Shown here in pieces: positions 1 to 8,202 of a stretch of 44,211 bases of DNA (its first letter is position 1; the number at the start of each line of letters is the position of its first letter). Location: positions 1 through 44,211 of the forward strand of contig NZ_JAOQJN010000014.1 in the NCBI RefSeq assembly GCF_025567085.1, written 5' to 3'. Below the pieces are notes generated by a model, which searched no databases, was not told where the DNA came from, and saw only the letters and a list, made by a program, of their open reading frames with translations. The DNA comes from Bovifimicola ammoniilytica (GTDB taxonomy: Bacteria; Bacillota; Clostridia; Lachnospirales; Lachnospiraceae). A program made the position numbers and the translations under genes.

Positions 1-86
1 GTTGATTGAACCGCCGTGTACCGAACGGTACGCACGGTGGTGTGAGAGGTCGGCTAATCAACTAATGATTAGCCTCCTACTCGATT
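1..86 (+). mobile_element. 3' tail (domains V-VI) of a group IIC intron
   Basis: These 86 bases are identical to 43674-43759, the 3' end of the complete intron later in the window. The stretch contains a domain V hairpin (about 10-41) and a domain VI stem ending in CCTCCTACTCGATT, with the expected bulged branch-point A. Only the tail is inside the window; the body lies upstream. It abuts a second group II intron with no exon sequence between them, suggesting nested or tandem insertion. Confidence 0.85.
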
Positions 87-1986
87 AACGGGTTAAAGTC
101 CCGAATCCGCCCGGTAGTGGGAAGGATATAGCCGAAAGCAAGGGTGTCCATCGTGAGATGGAATCTGAAGGAAGCTGGATGTGAGGAATATACTAACTCA
201 CGGGCAAATCTCTGGTCTGACGAACAGAAATCTCATATGAGGTCATGCATGTGGGTAAGGCAGCAAGCCATGTTGAAGCCCGATAACTACACGGAATCAA
301 GCATGATAAATGAGGCAGATGGATGGAGAGGAAGAAACGTGTGGTACCTAGGGAGGTCTGTGCGGTACGCCTTGAAAGAGGTAACCATTGCATAAAGCGA
401 TGCTGAACGCACAGAAGTCAGCAGAGGTCATAGTAGCCAAACGGAACAAGTTCCGTTCGAGGTGAAGGACCGAATCAGTAGGAGTCTTGAGTATGACCGA
501 GAAAGGAGGAATGACCGTCTATGGCAGAAAACATTGAAAACAATGGCTGTTCGCAAAGAGATAATGCGGAACATGAAGGGTATGTGAAAGCGTCTAGGTC
601 ATTCAATCGGATATGGAAAGAAAGAGACAGTGCACAGCCGAGACTTTTGGAAGCGATACTGTATAAAGACAACTTTAACAGAGCGTACAAGAGAGTTAAG
701 GCAAACAAGGGAGCGCCGGGAATTGATGGCATGACCATTGAGGAGGCTCTTCCATATCTAAAGGAACATCAACAAGAGATAACCGACCGCATTTATCGTG
801 GAAAGTACACTCCGTCTCCAGTAAGACGAGTTGAGATTCCCAAAGCAGATGGTGGTGTGCGAAAGCTTGGCATACCAACAGTGGTAGACCGTACACTTCA
901 ACAGGCAATAACCCAACAGTTAGTGCCAATCTATGAACCGCTGTTTGCAGATGGTAGCTATGGCTATCGTCCGAACAGAAGTGCAAAAGATGCAATACTT
1001 AAGATTAAGGAGTATGCAGAACAAGGCTATACATTTGCTGTAGTCCTTGACTTATCAAGGTACTTCGATACTCTTAATCACGAAATTCTCATCAATCTTC
1101 TGCGGAAGAATGTAAAAGATGAACGTGTAGTACAGTTGATAAAGCGCTATCTGAAAAGCGGTGTAATGGAAAACGGAGTGGTTATTGACACAGAGGAAGG
1201 CTCACCACAAGGTGGAAATCTATCACCATTGCTGGCAAACATCTACCTCAATGAGTTCGACCAGGAATACCTGAAAAGAGGTGTTACATGCATAAGGTAT
1301 GCAGATGACATCGTGCTTCTTGCAAAGAGCAAGCGGGCATCAGAGAGACTCTTGGAAAGCAGTACAAAATATCTTGAGGAGAGGCTGAAACTTACAGTCA
1401 ACCGAGAAAAGAGCCGTACTGTCAGCGTGTTTGCAATCCGAAATTTTAAATTCCTTGGCTTTGCATTGGGAAGGAACGGAAAAGGCATTTATGTCCGAGT
1501 TCATCCGAAGTCATGGAAGAAGTTCAAGTCCAGACTGAAGGAGCTGTCTTCCCGTAAGCGATGTCAGTCAATCAAGCCAAACCTTGAGAAAATCAAGGTG
1601 TATGCGAGGGGATGGCTTAACTACTACGGAATTGCAAGCATGAAGAACAACATAGATGAAATCAACGGATGGCTCTATCACAGAATACGTATGTGTATAT
1701 GGAAACAGTGGAAGAAACCAAGGACGAAGGTACGTAACCTTATCAAGATGGGAGTACCCAAAGACTTGGCAATGCAAGCGGGTAATACCCGGCGGGGACA
1801 TTGGTTCGCAACGCATACAGTTGCAGTAAACATGGCAATGACAAAAGAAAGACTGATAAACAGTGGCTTTTATGATTTAGCCACAGCCTATCAGTCAGTG
1901 CACGTCAACTATTGAAAGCGCCGTATACCGAACGGTACGTACGGTGCTGTGAGAGGACGGCGGTTAGCCACCGCCTCCTACTCGAT
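87..1986 (+). mobile_element. Group IIC intron (5'-truncated or interrupted) encoding a reverse transcriptase
   Basis: Domain I sequence starts at about 87 (GGGTTAAAGTCCCGAATCC), and the conserved GGGTGTCCATCGTGAGATGG and AATCTGAAGGAAGC segments typical of Oceanobacillus-type IIC introns lie at 143-176. The reverse transcriptase is at 521-1915. Domain V is at 1917-1948 and domain VI runs to the 3' end near 1986. The expected first ~25 nt, a GTGYGCC hairpin, are missing: position 86 is the last base of another intron's tail. The downstream exon lies just beyond the stop of the minus-strand LytTR gene. The exact 3' splice position is uncertain by 1-2 nt. Confidence 0.85.
521..1915 (+). CDS. ltrA: Group II intron reverse transcriptase/maturase
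   Basis: This 464-residue protein has RT fingers/palm followed by a maturase (X) domain. Visible motifs are the RT-0/1 region (NRAYKRVKANKGAPGIDGM, ~49-67), PVRRVEIPKADGGVRKLGIP (RT-2), the SPQGGNLSPLLANIYL block, and the catalytic YADD at about residue 262. The C-terminal part (GWLNYYGIASM, IRMCIWKQWKKPRTK) is the maturase domain. No HNH endonuclease domain follows, as usual for class C proteins. The start has AAAGGAGGA 10 nt upstream. It sits within the intron RNA and is expected to support splicing and retrohoming. Compared with the 426-residue paralogue at 42393 it has about 40 extra N-terminal residues, so the two introns are different lineages. Confidence 0.93.
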   Translation: MAENIENNGCSQRDNAEHEGYVKASRSFNRIWKERDSAQPRLLEAILYKDNFNRAYKRVKANKGAPGIDGMTIEEALPYLKEHQQEITDRIYRGKYTPSPVRRVEIPKADGGVRKLGIPTVVDRTLQQAITQQLVPIYEPLFADGSYGYRPNRSAKDAILKIKEYAEQGYTFAVVLDLSRYFDTLNHEILINLLRKNVKDERVVQLIKRYLKSGVMENGVVIDTEEGSPQGGNLSPLLANIYLNEFDQEYLKRGVTCIRYADDIVLLAKSKRASERLLESSTKYLEERLKLTVNREKSRTVSVFAIRNFKFLGFALGRNGKGIYVRVHPKSWKKFKSRLKELSSRKRCQSIKPNLEKIKVYARGWLNYYGIASMKNNIDEINGWLYHRIRMCIWKQWKKPRTKVRNLIKMGVPKDLAMQAGNTRRGHWFATHTVAVNMAMTKERLINSGFYDLATAYQSVHVNY

Positions 1987-1993
1987 TAAATAG

Positions 1994-2707
1994 CTATTGA
2001 TTTATATAGCGCACAAATGCACTTTGAAAGGCTTTATAATAGGTTCTCCCCATCGGGAGCGTTTCGCCGCTTTGCAGGGAAAGCTCAGTCCGCCCGATTT
2101 CCCGTACCTCATCCAAATTCACAAGATAACTGTTGTGACAGCGTGCAAATTGCCCCATCGGAAGCTGCTTTTCAAAATCCGAAAGCGAAAAATAATAGGT
2201 GCTGTTACCGTTGCTTTGATGAATTACGATGCTGTGGTTGTAGCTCTCAATGTACCAAATATCCGAAAGTGATAAATGCACCAGCTTCTTCCCGATATGC
2301 ACCACAACCGTTTTAGGTATGTAATTCAATTTAAGATCAGTGTGGATCGCGCTCGCCAAAGCCTCTCGGCGCACGGGCTTTAAGAGAAAATGGATAGGCT
2401 GAACGCCGTACCCTTCGCCGAGGTAATTCTCACAGGCTGTCACAAAAATAATGGACACACGATTGCCTTTCTCTCTTAAAGAACGGGCAAGCTCCATACC
2501 CGTCATACCTTCCATTTGAATGTCAAGTATCAGCAGATCAAAAGGACAGCTTTCGGTATCCAACCGTTTTTCAAGTTCACAGGCCGAACGGAAAGGTTCA
2601 AGCCTATATTCAACACTGTCATTGGTTAAAATATCACTGCAAAGAGAACATAAATTTTCTCGTATTATATTGTCATCATCGCAAACTGCAATTCGGTATG
2701 CGCTCAT
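1994..2707 (-). CDS. LytTR-family (AgrA-like) response regulator
   Basis: The protein has 237 residues from the preferred ATG at 2707, which has AGGTGAG just upstream; a longer in-frame start at 2782 has no ribosome site. The N-terminal receiver domain begins YRIAVCDDD and carries the acceptor aspartate in LLILDIQMEGMTGMELA. The C-terminal LytTR DNA-binding domain includes IWYIESYNHSIVIH and FARCHNSYLVNLDEV. Such regulators control quorum-sensing or bacteriocin-type genes with a membrane histidine kinase, but no kinase gene is adjacent. A group IIC intron lies immediately past its stop codon, so its original downstream neighbour may have been displaced. Confidence 0.88.
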   Translation of the reverse strand: MSAYRIAVCDDDNIIRENLCSLCSDILTNDSVEYRLEPFRSACELEKRLDTESCPFDLLILDIQMEGMTGMELARSLREKGNRVSIIFVTACENYLGEGYGVQPIHFLLKPVRREALASAIHTDLKLNYIPKTVVVHIGKKLVHLSLSDIWYIESYNHSIVIHQSNGNSTYYFSLSDFEKQLPMGQFARCHNSYLVNLDEVREIGRTELSLQSGETLPMGRTYYKAFQSAFVRYINQ

Positions 2708-2921
2708 TTTCTCACCTGCAAATTCGGAATTATTTTGTTTAATTATATCATATTTTCGAGCAGATTGCAACCAAGACGGCATATCGGTCGCGCATTACAG
2801 GTCAAGGATCGGCTTCGCAAACCCACAAGCAAGAATTGATGCATTTCAAAAGTGAGATATCAGAAGTAAAAATGTTAAATTAAACAAGAGCGTCTTTCAA
2901 CTGAACAATACGGCAGGAAGA

Positions 2922-2966
2922 AAAAGACTGCTGTGCGTTTTTTATGATCACAGCGGTCTTTTCTGT
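2922..2966. terminator. Bidirectional terminator-like hairpin
   Basis: An inverted repeat AAAAGACTGCTGTG (2922-2935) and CACAGCGGTCTTTT (2949-2962) has an AT-rich loop and A/T tracts on both sides. It lies in the gap between the LytTR gene (upstream side) and a truncated SpoVG-like gene. I recognise no gene in the rest of 2708-3040. Confidence 0.65.
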
Positions 2967-3040
2967 ATATCGAGATATCCTCGGTTATTGTTTTTCTTTC
3001 TGCTTGTTATAGCTTTTCAGTTGGGTAGTTCACTTTCTCC

Positions 3041-3066
3041 TGCCACCATGACAGGTGGCACCTGTC
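3041..3066. repeat. Nested palindromes at a rearrangement boundary
   Basis: TGCCACC (3041-3047) is inverted at 3054-3060. A second perfect palindrome, GACAGGTG-G-CACCTGTC, spans 3050-3066 and shares bases with the first, so two alternative stems compete. Ten bases later the reading frame of the truncated SpoVG-like gene begins. It could be a recombination site or an operator remnant; function unknown. Confidence 0.6.
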
Positions 3067-3075
3067 AGCTTGTAG

Positions 3076-3720
3076 GCGCATATAAAAGGATTTGCAACAG
3101 TAGTATTTGGTGATTCATTTAAGATCACCAATATTGCAATTCTTGAGAATAAGGACAAGGGTGAACTTTTCGTATCAATGCCAAGATACCGCTCCAATGA
3201 GCGTGATGAAAGCAATGGCGTGATCTATAAGGATGTGTGCAATCCTATCACAGCAGAGTTTCGAGAGGAACTCTATACCAATATCCTTGATGCCTATGCA
3301 AGAATCAAGGAACCGGAGAAAGAGGAGACACAGAAGCAGGACAGAACACAGGAAATGCCAGAGTTTTCCGTAACTGTGACACCTTATGAGAGGGAAGGCA
3401 GTAACATCAAAGGACTTGCCCGAATTTACTTTGAAAACAGTTTCATTGTTAATAACATCAATATCGTGCAAGGCAAAGAAAAAATTTTTGTATCAATGCC
3501 TTCTTATAAGACAAAGCAGGTGGACGAGCACGGCAAGCCAATCTATCAGGATGTCTGCTATCCGGTTACAAAGGATTTCAGGGAAAAACTCTATAATGAG
3601 ATTATCTCGGAATATGAGAAAGCAAAGGATAAGAGCAACGAAAAGGCGAGGGAGAGTGCAGAGAAACATCATGGCAATCCCGATAAAGAGAAGGACAAAG
3701 AGGCAACACCCTTTCGATAA
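3076..3720 (+). pseudogene. 5'-truncated double SpoVG-domain protein
   Basis: An open frame from 3076 encodes two tandem SpoVG-like units. Unit 1 starts HIKGFATVVFGDSFKITNIA and ends in ITAEFREELYTNI. Unit 2 runs from about FSVTVTPYEREGSNIKGLAR through the FVSMPSYKTKQ motif to VTKDFREKLYNEI, followed by a charged tail. SpoVG proteins are small nucleic-acid-binding regulators, and doubled versions occur in Clostridia conjugative elements. The beginning of unit 1 is missing: an in-frame TAG at 3073 precedes homology and no start codon with a ribosome site precedes it. An internal ATG at 3178 could yield a shorter protein, but its ribosome site is weak. The loss coincides with the palindromes at 3041-3066. 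Confidence 0.75.
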
Positions 3721-3780
3721 TCAGTAATCAGAGTACAGGGGCGGCCAAGGCTGCCCCATTTACAGAATGGAGGAAACAGA

Positions 3781-4485
3781 ATGGATATGGAAGCAGGAAA
3801 AACACTTACCAATGAGGAGGTCATAAGAGAACTTCTCGACTTATTAAAGAAAAATGCCATGAAAGAGCAGGCAAACGATGTATTTGAGATATGTAGCTAT
3901 GTGGACGGACTGGAGAAAAAGATTGACTCCATGACGGAAGAACTCACTAATATGCAGAACCAGATTAAAGAAATGCAGGAAGATACTTTTGTCAATAATG
4001 CAAAAAAGGCATTGTCAGAAGCAAAGGAGCGACTTAATACCAGATGTGAGCAGATAAAGTCGCAGGTAATTGAAGTGAAAGCACAGGTCAAATCAACTGC
4101 TAAGAGCATAGTCGAAGAAGCAAAGGAAAAGGGAAGAGCTGCATTATATAGGGTGTCGGAGTTCTTAGGAATTAAGAAAAGAATTCTTGATATCCGGGAA
4201 AATGTAATAGGGGCAATCAAGACTACAGATAAGGATATAGCAAAGACAGCACTTCTTGCAAAAGGATTTCGTGAAGCTAGGCAGACAGCAGCCAATGCAT
4301 TCCGTACTTTTGCTGACAAGCCGGAGGTGGATTATTCTCAGAAAGAGCAGAAACATCCCATTACAAAGGCGGTGCTTGCACCTATGAAAGCAGTAAAAAA
4401 GATGTTTGTATCAATGGAACTTCATCTGGATCGGCTGTATTGGCAGGTGGCGGTTTTATTGGTCTGGAGCTGGCAGAAAATTTGA
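3781..4485 (+). pseudogene. DUF6674-like coiled-coil protein of a conjugative element, 3' truncated
   Basis: The frame is 234 residues, starting with GGAGG 8-9 nt upstream of ATG 3781. Residues ~10-100 look like a long coiled coil (EVIRELLDLLKKNAMKEQ, DGLEKKIDSMTEELTNMQNQ), followed by Ala/Lys-rich helices. I associate this with the DUF6674-type proteins near SpoVG-like genes in Lachnospiraceae conjugative elements; its function is not known. From about 4416 the reading frame is foreign: its last ~23 residues are an out-of-frame reading of a CoA-disulfide reductase gene. The native C-terminus is therefore lost by a fusion, and any product would carry a nonsense hydrophobic tail. Confidence 0.65.
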
Positions 4486-5669
4486 GGGAGCTTGGCATGG
4501 ATGTTACGATTGTCCAGCGGCCTAAGCAGCTGATGAACCCTTTTGACCCGGATATGGCATCCATGATCCATAATGAAATGAGAAAGCATGGGATAAAACT
4601 GGTACTGGGCTATACAGTAGAAGGATTTAAAGAAAAAGACAACGGAGTGGAGGTTCTGTTGAAAGATAATCCATCCCTTCAGGCTGATATGGTAGTTCTG
4701 GCAATCGGAGTCACACCAGACACAGTATTAGCAAAAGAAGCCGGTCTGGAACTTGGCATCAAGGAAAGTATTGTAGTGAATGACAGAATGGAAACCTCTG
4801 TACCGGATATTTATGCTGCAGGTGATGCAGTTCAGGTAAAACATTATGTTACGGGTAATGAAGCGCTGATTTCTTTGGCAGGACCAGCCAATAAACAGGG
4901 CAGAATCATCGCTGATAATATTTGTGGCGGTGATAGTCGTTACTTGGGCAGTCAGGGAAGCTCCGTTATAAAAGTGTTTGATATGACAGCAGCCACTACA
5001 GGTATCAATGAAACCAATGCCAAAAAATCAGGATTAGAGGTAGATACAGTAATTCTTTCTCCTATGAGTCATGCCGGTTACTATCCTGGCGGAAAAGTGA
5101 TGACCATGAAGGTGGTTTTTGAAAAAGAGAGCTATCGTTTGCTTGGTGCTCAGATTATTGGATATGAAGGAGTTGATAAACGTATTGATATGCTGGCAAC
5201 AGCAATTCATGCAGGGCTGAAGGCAACCCAGCTGAAGGATTTGGATCTCGCATATGCACCGCCTTATTCCTCTGCCAAGGATCCTGTAAATATGGCAGGA
5301 TTCATGATAGACAATATAGCAAAAGGTACCTTAAAACAATGGCATCTGGAAGATATGGATAAGATTTCTAGAGATAAAAGTGTTGTGTTGCTGGATGTGA
5401 GAACTGTAGGTGAATTTAACAGGGGGCATATGGATGGATTCAAAAACATACCTGTAGATGAACTGAGAGAACGAATTAGTGAAATTGAGATAGGGAAGCC
5501 TGTGTATCTGATATGCCAGAGTGGTCTGCGCAGTTATATTGCGAGCCGTATTTTGGAAGGAAACGGTTATGAAACGTATAATTTCTCTGGCGGATTCCGA
5601 TTCTATGATGCAGTGGTCAATGACCGTGCGCTGATTGAAAGGGCATATGCATGTGGTATGGATTATTAA
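4416..5669 (+). pseudogene. CoA-disulfide reductase/NADH oxidase-type flavoprotein with rhodanese domain, 5' truncated
   Basis: The in-frame sequence begins around SGSAVLAGGGFIGLELAENL, the NAD(P)H-binding GGGFIG motif that normally lies about 150 residues into this class. It continues through the second FAD motif (TSVPDIYAAGDAV), the dimerisation domain (YAPPYSSAKDPVNMAGF) and a C-terminal rhodanese domain (VVLLDVRTVGEF; active-site loop ICQSGLRSY). The N-terminal FAD Rossmann fold and the redox-active cysteine are absent, so a reductase activity is unlikely. Translation could begin at TTG 4440, but no clear ribosome site is present. The break coincides with the fusion to the coiled-coil gene. 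The intact family reduces CoA disulfides or persulfides in anaerobes; the rhodanese part might still fold. Confidence 0.8.
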
Positions 5670-5712
5670 AAAATAATCACGATATTTTTATAATTTTCTT
5701 ATAGCATAAAAA

Positions 5713-5768
5713 GATCCCCCATTTATTAGAATGACTTTCATAATTCTGATAGATGGAGGATTCTTCTT
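5713..5768. terminator. Bidirectional terminator between convergent genes
   Basis: A long inverted repeat has arms 5713-5732 and 5743-5762, mostly Watson-Crick with a few G-U positions, flanked by A-rich (left) and T-rich (CTTCTTTAT, right) tracts. It separates the rhodanese-type gene (plus) from the Crp/Fnr-type gene (minus) and can serve both. Confidence 0.75.
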
Positions 5769-5790
5769 TATATGTTACAGAAAAACAGTT

Positions 5791-6450
5791 TTATGACCTT
5801 TGGAGTGTTTCCAGTCTTTTTGGATCAAGGATTGTGATTTTGCCGCGGGAGAGTTTGACGAGACCCTCGCCTTGAAAGTATCGAAGCATTCGAGTGATAA
5901 CTTCCCTGTGGGAACCAAGATGGTTGGCGATAGTTTCGTGAGTGATTTTCAATTCATTTGTTTCTTTGATAGAGGTCTCTTCTAAAAGAAATGAAGCAAC
6001 ACGCTTATCCAAACTCTTCCACATGATTTGTTCAATCAGCCACATGACATCAGAAAAACGGGTAGCCATTAACTCATTGGTATAGTTTGCGACAGGAGCA
6101 GATTCTTTCATGATGCCCTTATAGATTTCAGCAGGGATGATCCAAAGTTCCGTATCTTTTTCTGCTTCAATGGTTACTTCGAATTGAATAGACCGCATGA
6201 TACATGAGGCGGATAAAAGACACATATCCATATCGAACAGACGGTAAAGTGTAATCTCTCGTCCTTCATCTGATAATATATAAGTTCGAAGCTGCCCGGA
6301 TTTAACCAGTAATAATCCGGTACAATCCATGTTCCCGTTGTGAATGATTGTTCCTTTTTTCACATGCTGTGTGATCAAATTGTCTGAAATTAGTTTTTTC
6401 TGTGCTGTATTTAAGTCATTCCATAGTGGAAAATAATTTTCGAAGCTCAT
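5791..6450 (-). CDS. Crp/Fnr-family transcriptional regulator
   Basis: The protein has 219 residues from ATG 6450, with AAGGAG at the right distance; an upstream in-frame ATG at 6474 has no site. An N-terminal cyclic-nucleotide-binding-like beta-barrel (GTIIHNGNMDCTGLLLVKSG, LYRLFDMDMCLLSASCIM) is followed by a C-terminal winged helix with recognition region ITHETIANHLGSHREVITRML. Isolated cysteines occur (DCTG, MCLLSASC), but the four-cysteine Fe-S pattern of Fnr is not evident, so the effector is unknown. It is divergent from the DUF134-NifX-like gene, and the intergenic region holds a palindrome that could be its own site. Such regulators in gut anaerobes often respond to redox or nitrosative conditions. 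Confidence 0.9.
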   Translation of the reverse strand: MSFENYFPLWNDLNTAQKKLISDNLITQHVKKGTIIHNGNMDCTGLLLVKSGQLRTYILSDEGREITLYRLFDMDMCLLSASCIMRSIQFEVTIEAEKDTELWIIPAEIYKGIMKESAPVANYTNELMATRFSDVMWLIEQIMWKSLDKRVASFLLEETSIKETNELKITHETIANHLGSHREVITRMLRYFQGEGLVKLSRGKITILDPKRLETLQRS

Positions 6451-6498
6451 AATAGTTATCTCCTTTATGAACATAGTATACTTGCTTTTTTAAGATGC

Positions 6499-6540
6499 GT
6501 CAATCGAATAATTGACATATGCCCTTTATAGGACTATTAT
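6499..6540 (+). promoter_or_regulatory. Sigma-A-type promoter with overlapping palindromic operator
   Basis: TTGACA (6512-6517), a 17-nt spacer and TATTAT (6535-6540) precede the gene at 6569. GTCAAT-6 nt-ATTGAC (6499-6516) is a perfect inverted repeat that covers the -35 box. Its position between divergent genes makes the Crp/Fnr-type protein the likely binder, which is an inference. Confidence 0.7.
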
Positions 6541-6568
6541 ATGAGAAAAGCGAGAAAGGAGCAATTTC

Positions 6569-7342
6569 ATGCCGAGACCAGTAAAATGCAGAAAAGTCTG
6601 CCATTTCCCAAATGTTTTAGAATTTCTTCCGGCAGATGATACTGAGAAAAAAATGCCCATTGTTCTGACGGTAGATGAGTACGAGACAATCCGTCTTTTG
6701 GACAAGAAAGGTTACAGTCAGGAGCAGTGTGCAGAATCTATGCAGATCGCAAGAACGACGGTCCAACGGATTTACGAGATTGCCAGAAAGAAAATAGCAG
6801 ATGCTCTCATTGATGGACATCCGCTTAAAATTGAGGGTGGGGATTTCATAATATGTGATGGTCAGAGCAGCGACTGCAGCTTTGGAGGATGTTACAAACA
6901 TGAGATTTATCAAAAATATGCAGTAAAAAAAGGAGAAGGTATCATGAGAATAGCAGTAACATATGAAAATGGACAGATTTTCCAACACTTTGGACACACA
7001 GAGACATTTAAGATTTACGATGTAGAGGAAGGAAAAGTGCTACATTCAGAAGTAGTAGATACGAATGGAAGCGGACATGGTGCATTGGCAGGAGTTCTTA
7101 ATGCATTAAATGCCGATGTTTTGATCTGCGGCGGAATCGGAGGAGGTGCTCAGACTGCGTTAGCGGCAGCGGGCATTAAGCTTTTGGGCGGAGTTTCAGG
7201 AGATGCGGATAAAGCAGTAGAAGCTTTTATCAATGATACGCTTGATTATAATCCGGATGTGAAGTGTTCTCACCATGAGCACAACCATGGGGAAGGACAT
7301 ACGTGTGGTGAGCATGGATGCGGAAGTCATAGCTGTCATTAA
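6569..7342 (+). CDS. DUF134 helix-turn-helix / dinitrogenase iron-molybdenum cofactor (NifX)-like fusion
   Basis: The protein has 257 residues. Residues 1-~100 are a DUF134 (UPF0251) domain: MPRPVKCRKVCHFP, the TVDEYETIRLLDKKGYSQEQ motif and a helix-turn-helix AESMQIARTTVQRIYEIARK. From about 126 (MRIAVTYENGQIFQHFGHTE) it is a NifX/NifB-C-like cofactor-binding domain with ICGGIGGGAQTAL. The tail is rich in His and Cys (CSHHEHNHGEGHTC...), suggesting metal binding. The ATG has AAAGGAG 7-8 nt upstream. Family members occur next to Mrp/NBP35-type ATPases and are thought to link Fe-S or Mo/Fe cofactor status to gene control; no nif genes are present. The exact ligand is unknown. Confidence 0.88.
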   Translation: MPRPVKCRKVCHFPNVLEFLPADDTEKKMPIVLTVDEYETIRLLDKKGYSQEQCAESMQIARTTVQRIYEIARKKIADALIDGHPLKIEGGDFIICDGQSSDCSFGGCYKHEIYQKYAVKKGEGIMRIAVTYENGQIFQHFGHTETFKIYDVEEGKVLHSEVVDTNGSGHGALAGVLNALNADVLICGGIGGGAQTALAAAGIKLLGGVSGDADKAVEAFINDTLDYNPDVKCSHHEHNHGEGHTCGEHGCGSHSCH

Positions 7343-7370
7343 GAAGAATAAAAAAATACAACACGAAAGG

Positions 7371-7472
7371 ATGCGTCAAGGTAATGCCAGAATTATCGGG
7401 ATACATCTTTTTGTATTTGGAATGATTATTTTTCTTTCCCTACTTGTCGAAAGTAATGGATGGAATGTATAA
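7371..7472 (+). CDS. Possible 33-residue membrane peptide
   Basis: ATG 7371 to a stop at 7472 encodes a short charged start and one hydrophobic segment (IIGIHLFVFGMIIFLSLLV). The AAAGG upstream is too close to the start for a good ribosome site. It may be a real small membrane protein or a remnant; I do not recognise a family. Confidence 0.3.
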   Translation: MRQGNARIIGIHLFVFGMIIFLSLLVESNGWNV

Positions 7473-7533
7473 TATTGTTAATGATCCAGAGATATTTATT
7501 TTGGAAACAGCTTAATCAATTTGGAGGTATAAA

Positions 7534-7743
7534 ATGAAGGCACATAAATATTGGTCAATCGGAGCAATAGTTACAATGGTTGGAACTTTTTATACAGGAT
7601 ATAAAGGGTTAAAAGCAGCACACAAATACTTTGCATTTGGCTCTCTGATATGCATGACTATGGCAGTCTATTCTGGTCATAAAATGATTTCAGGTAATAA
7701 AAGAACAAGAAAACAAGTGGAAAATACAAAAGCGGAGGAATAG
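7534..7743 (+). CDS. Small two-helix membrane protein (DUF6219-like)
   Basis: The 69-residue protein has GGAGGT 6-7 nt upstream of ATG. It shows HKYWSIGAIVTMVGTFYTGYKG as a first membrane segment and KYFAFGSLICMTMAVYSGHK as a second, then a charged tail. The repeated 'HKY-x-GS/A' pattern resembles an internal duplication. It resembles small uncharacterised DUF6219-type proteins of gut Clostridia. It sits three bases before the peroxiredoxin gene, so it is probably co-transcribed with it; function unknown. Confidence 0.7.
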   Translation: MKAHKYWSIGAIVTMVGTFYTGYKGLKAAHKYFAFGSLICMTMAVYSGHKMISGNKRTRKQVENTKAEE

Positions 7744-7746
7744 TAA

Positions 7747-8202
7747 ATGTTAGAGTTAGGAATAAAAGCACCGGATTTTGAATTGCCGGATCAGAACGGC
7801 GAAATGCATAAATTAAGCGATTATGCAGGGAAAAAAGTAATCTTATATTTTTATCCAAAGGATAATACACCAGGATGTACGAAGCAGGCATGTGGCTTTT
7901 CTGAGCGTTATCCACAGTTTACCGAGAAGGGCGCTGTTATTCTCGGAGTAAGCAAGGACTCTGTAGCGTCTCATAAGAGATTTGAAGAAAAATACGGACT
8001 GGCATTTACGCTATTAGCAGATCCGGAGCGTAAAGTTATTGAAGCATATGATGTCTGGAAAGAAAAGAAAAATTATGGAAAAGTATCTATGGGTGTAGTA
8101 AGAACTACATATCTTATTGATGAGCAGGGAATCATTATAAAGGCAAATGATAAAGTCAAGGCGGCAGATGATCCTGAAAATATGCTTAAGGAATTGGCAT
8201 AA
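7747..8202 (+). CDS. bcp: Thiol peroxidase, Bcp/PrxQ-type peroxiredoxin
   Basis: The protein has 151 residues, the normal family length. The AhpC/TSA fold begins IKAPDFELPDQNG, and the active site YPKDNTPGCTKQACGF carries the peroxidatic Cys (PGCT) and the resolving Cys five residues later, as in PrxQ/Bcp. Downstream LADPERKVIEAYDVW and the conserved RTTYLIDEQG strand complete the domain. It reduces H2O2 and organic peroxides using thioredoxin. The stop overlaps the start of yaaA by one base (TAATG), a two-gene peroxide-defence operon just ahead of perR. Confidence 0.95.
   Translation: MLELGIKAPDFELPDQNGEMHKLSDYAGKKVILYFYPKDNTPGCTKQACGFSERYPQFTEKGAVILGVSKDSVASHKRFEEKYGLAFTLLADPERKVIEAYDVWKEKKNYGKVSMGVVRTTYLIDEQGIIIKANDKVKAADDPENMLKELA

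Noticed and set aside
144..395. Open frame of 83 codons in the 5' part of the first intron
   Set aside because: It overlaps structured domain I-IV RNA of a group II intron, has no ribosome site and no recognisable protein pattern.
4440..5669. An intact NADH oxidase/CoA-disulfide reductase starting at TTG 4440
   Set aside because: Such a start would omit the FAD-binding domain and active-site cysteine, and the frame reads upstream without a ribosome site, so a truncated gene fits better.
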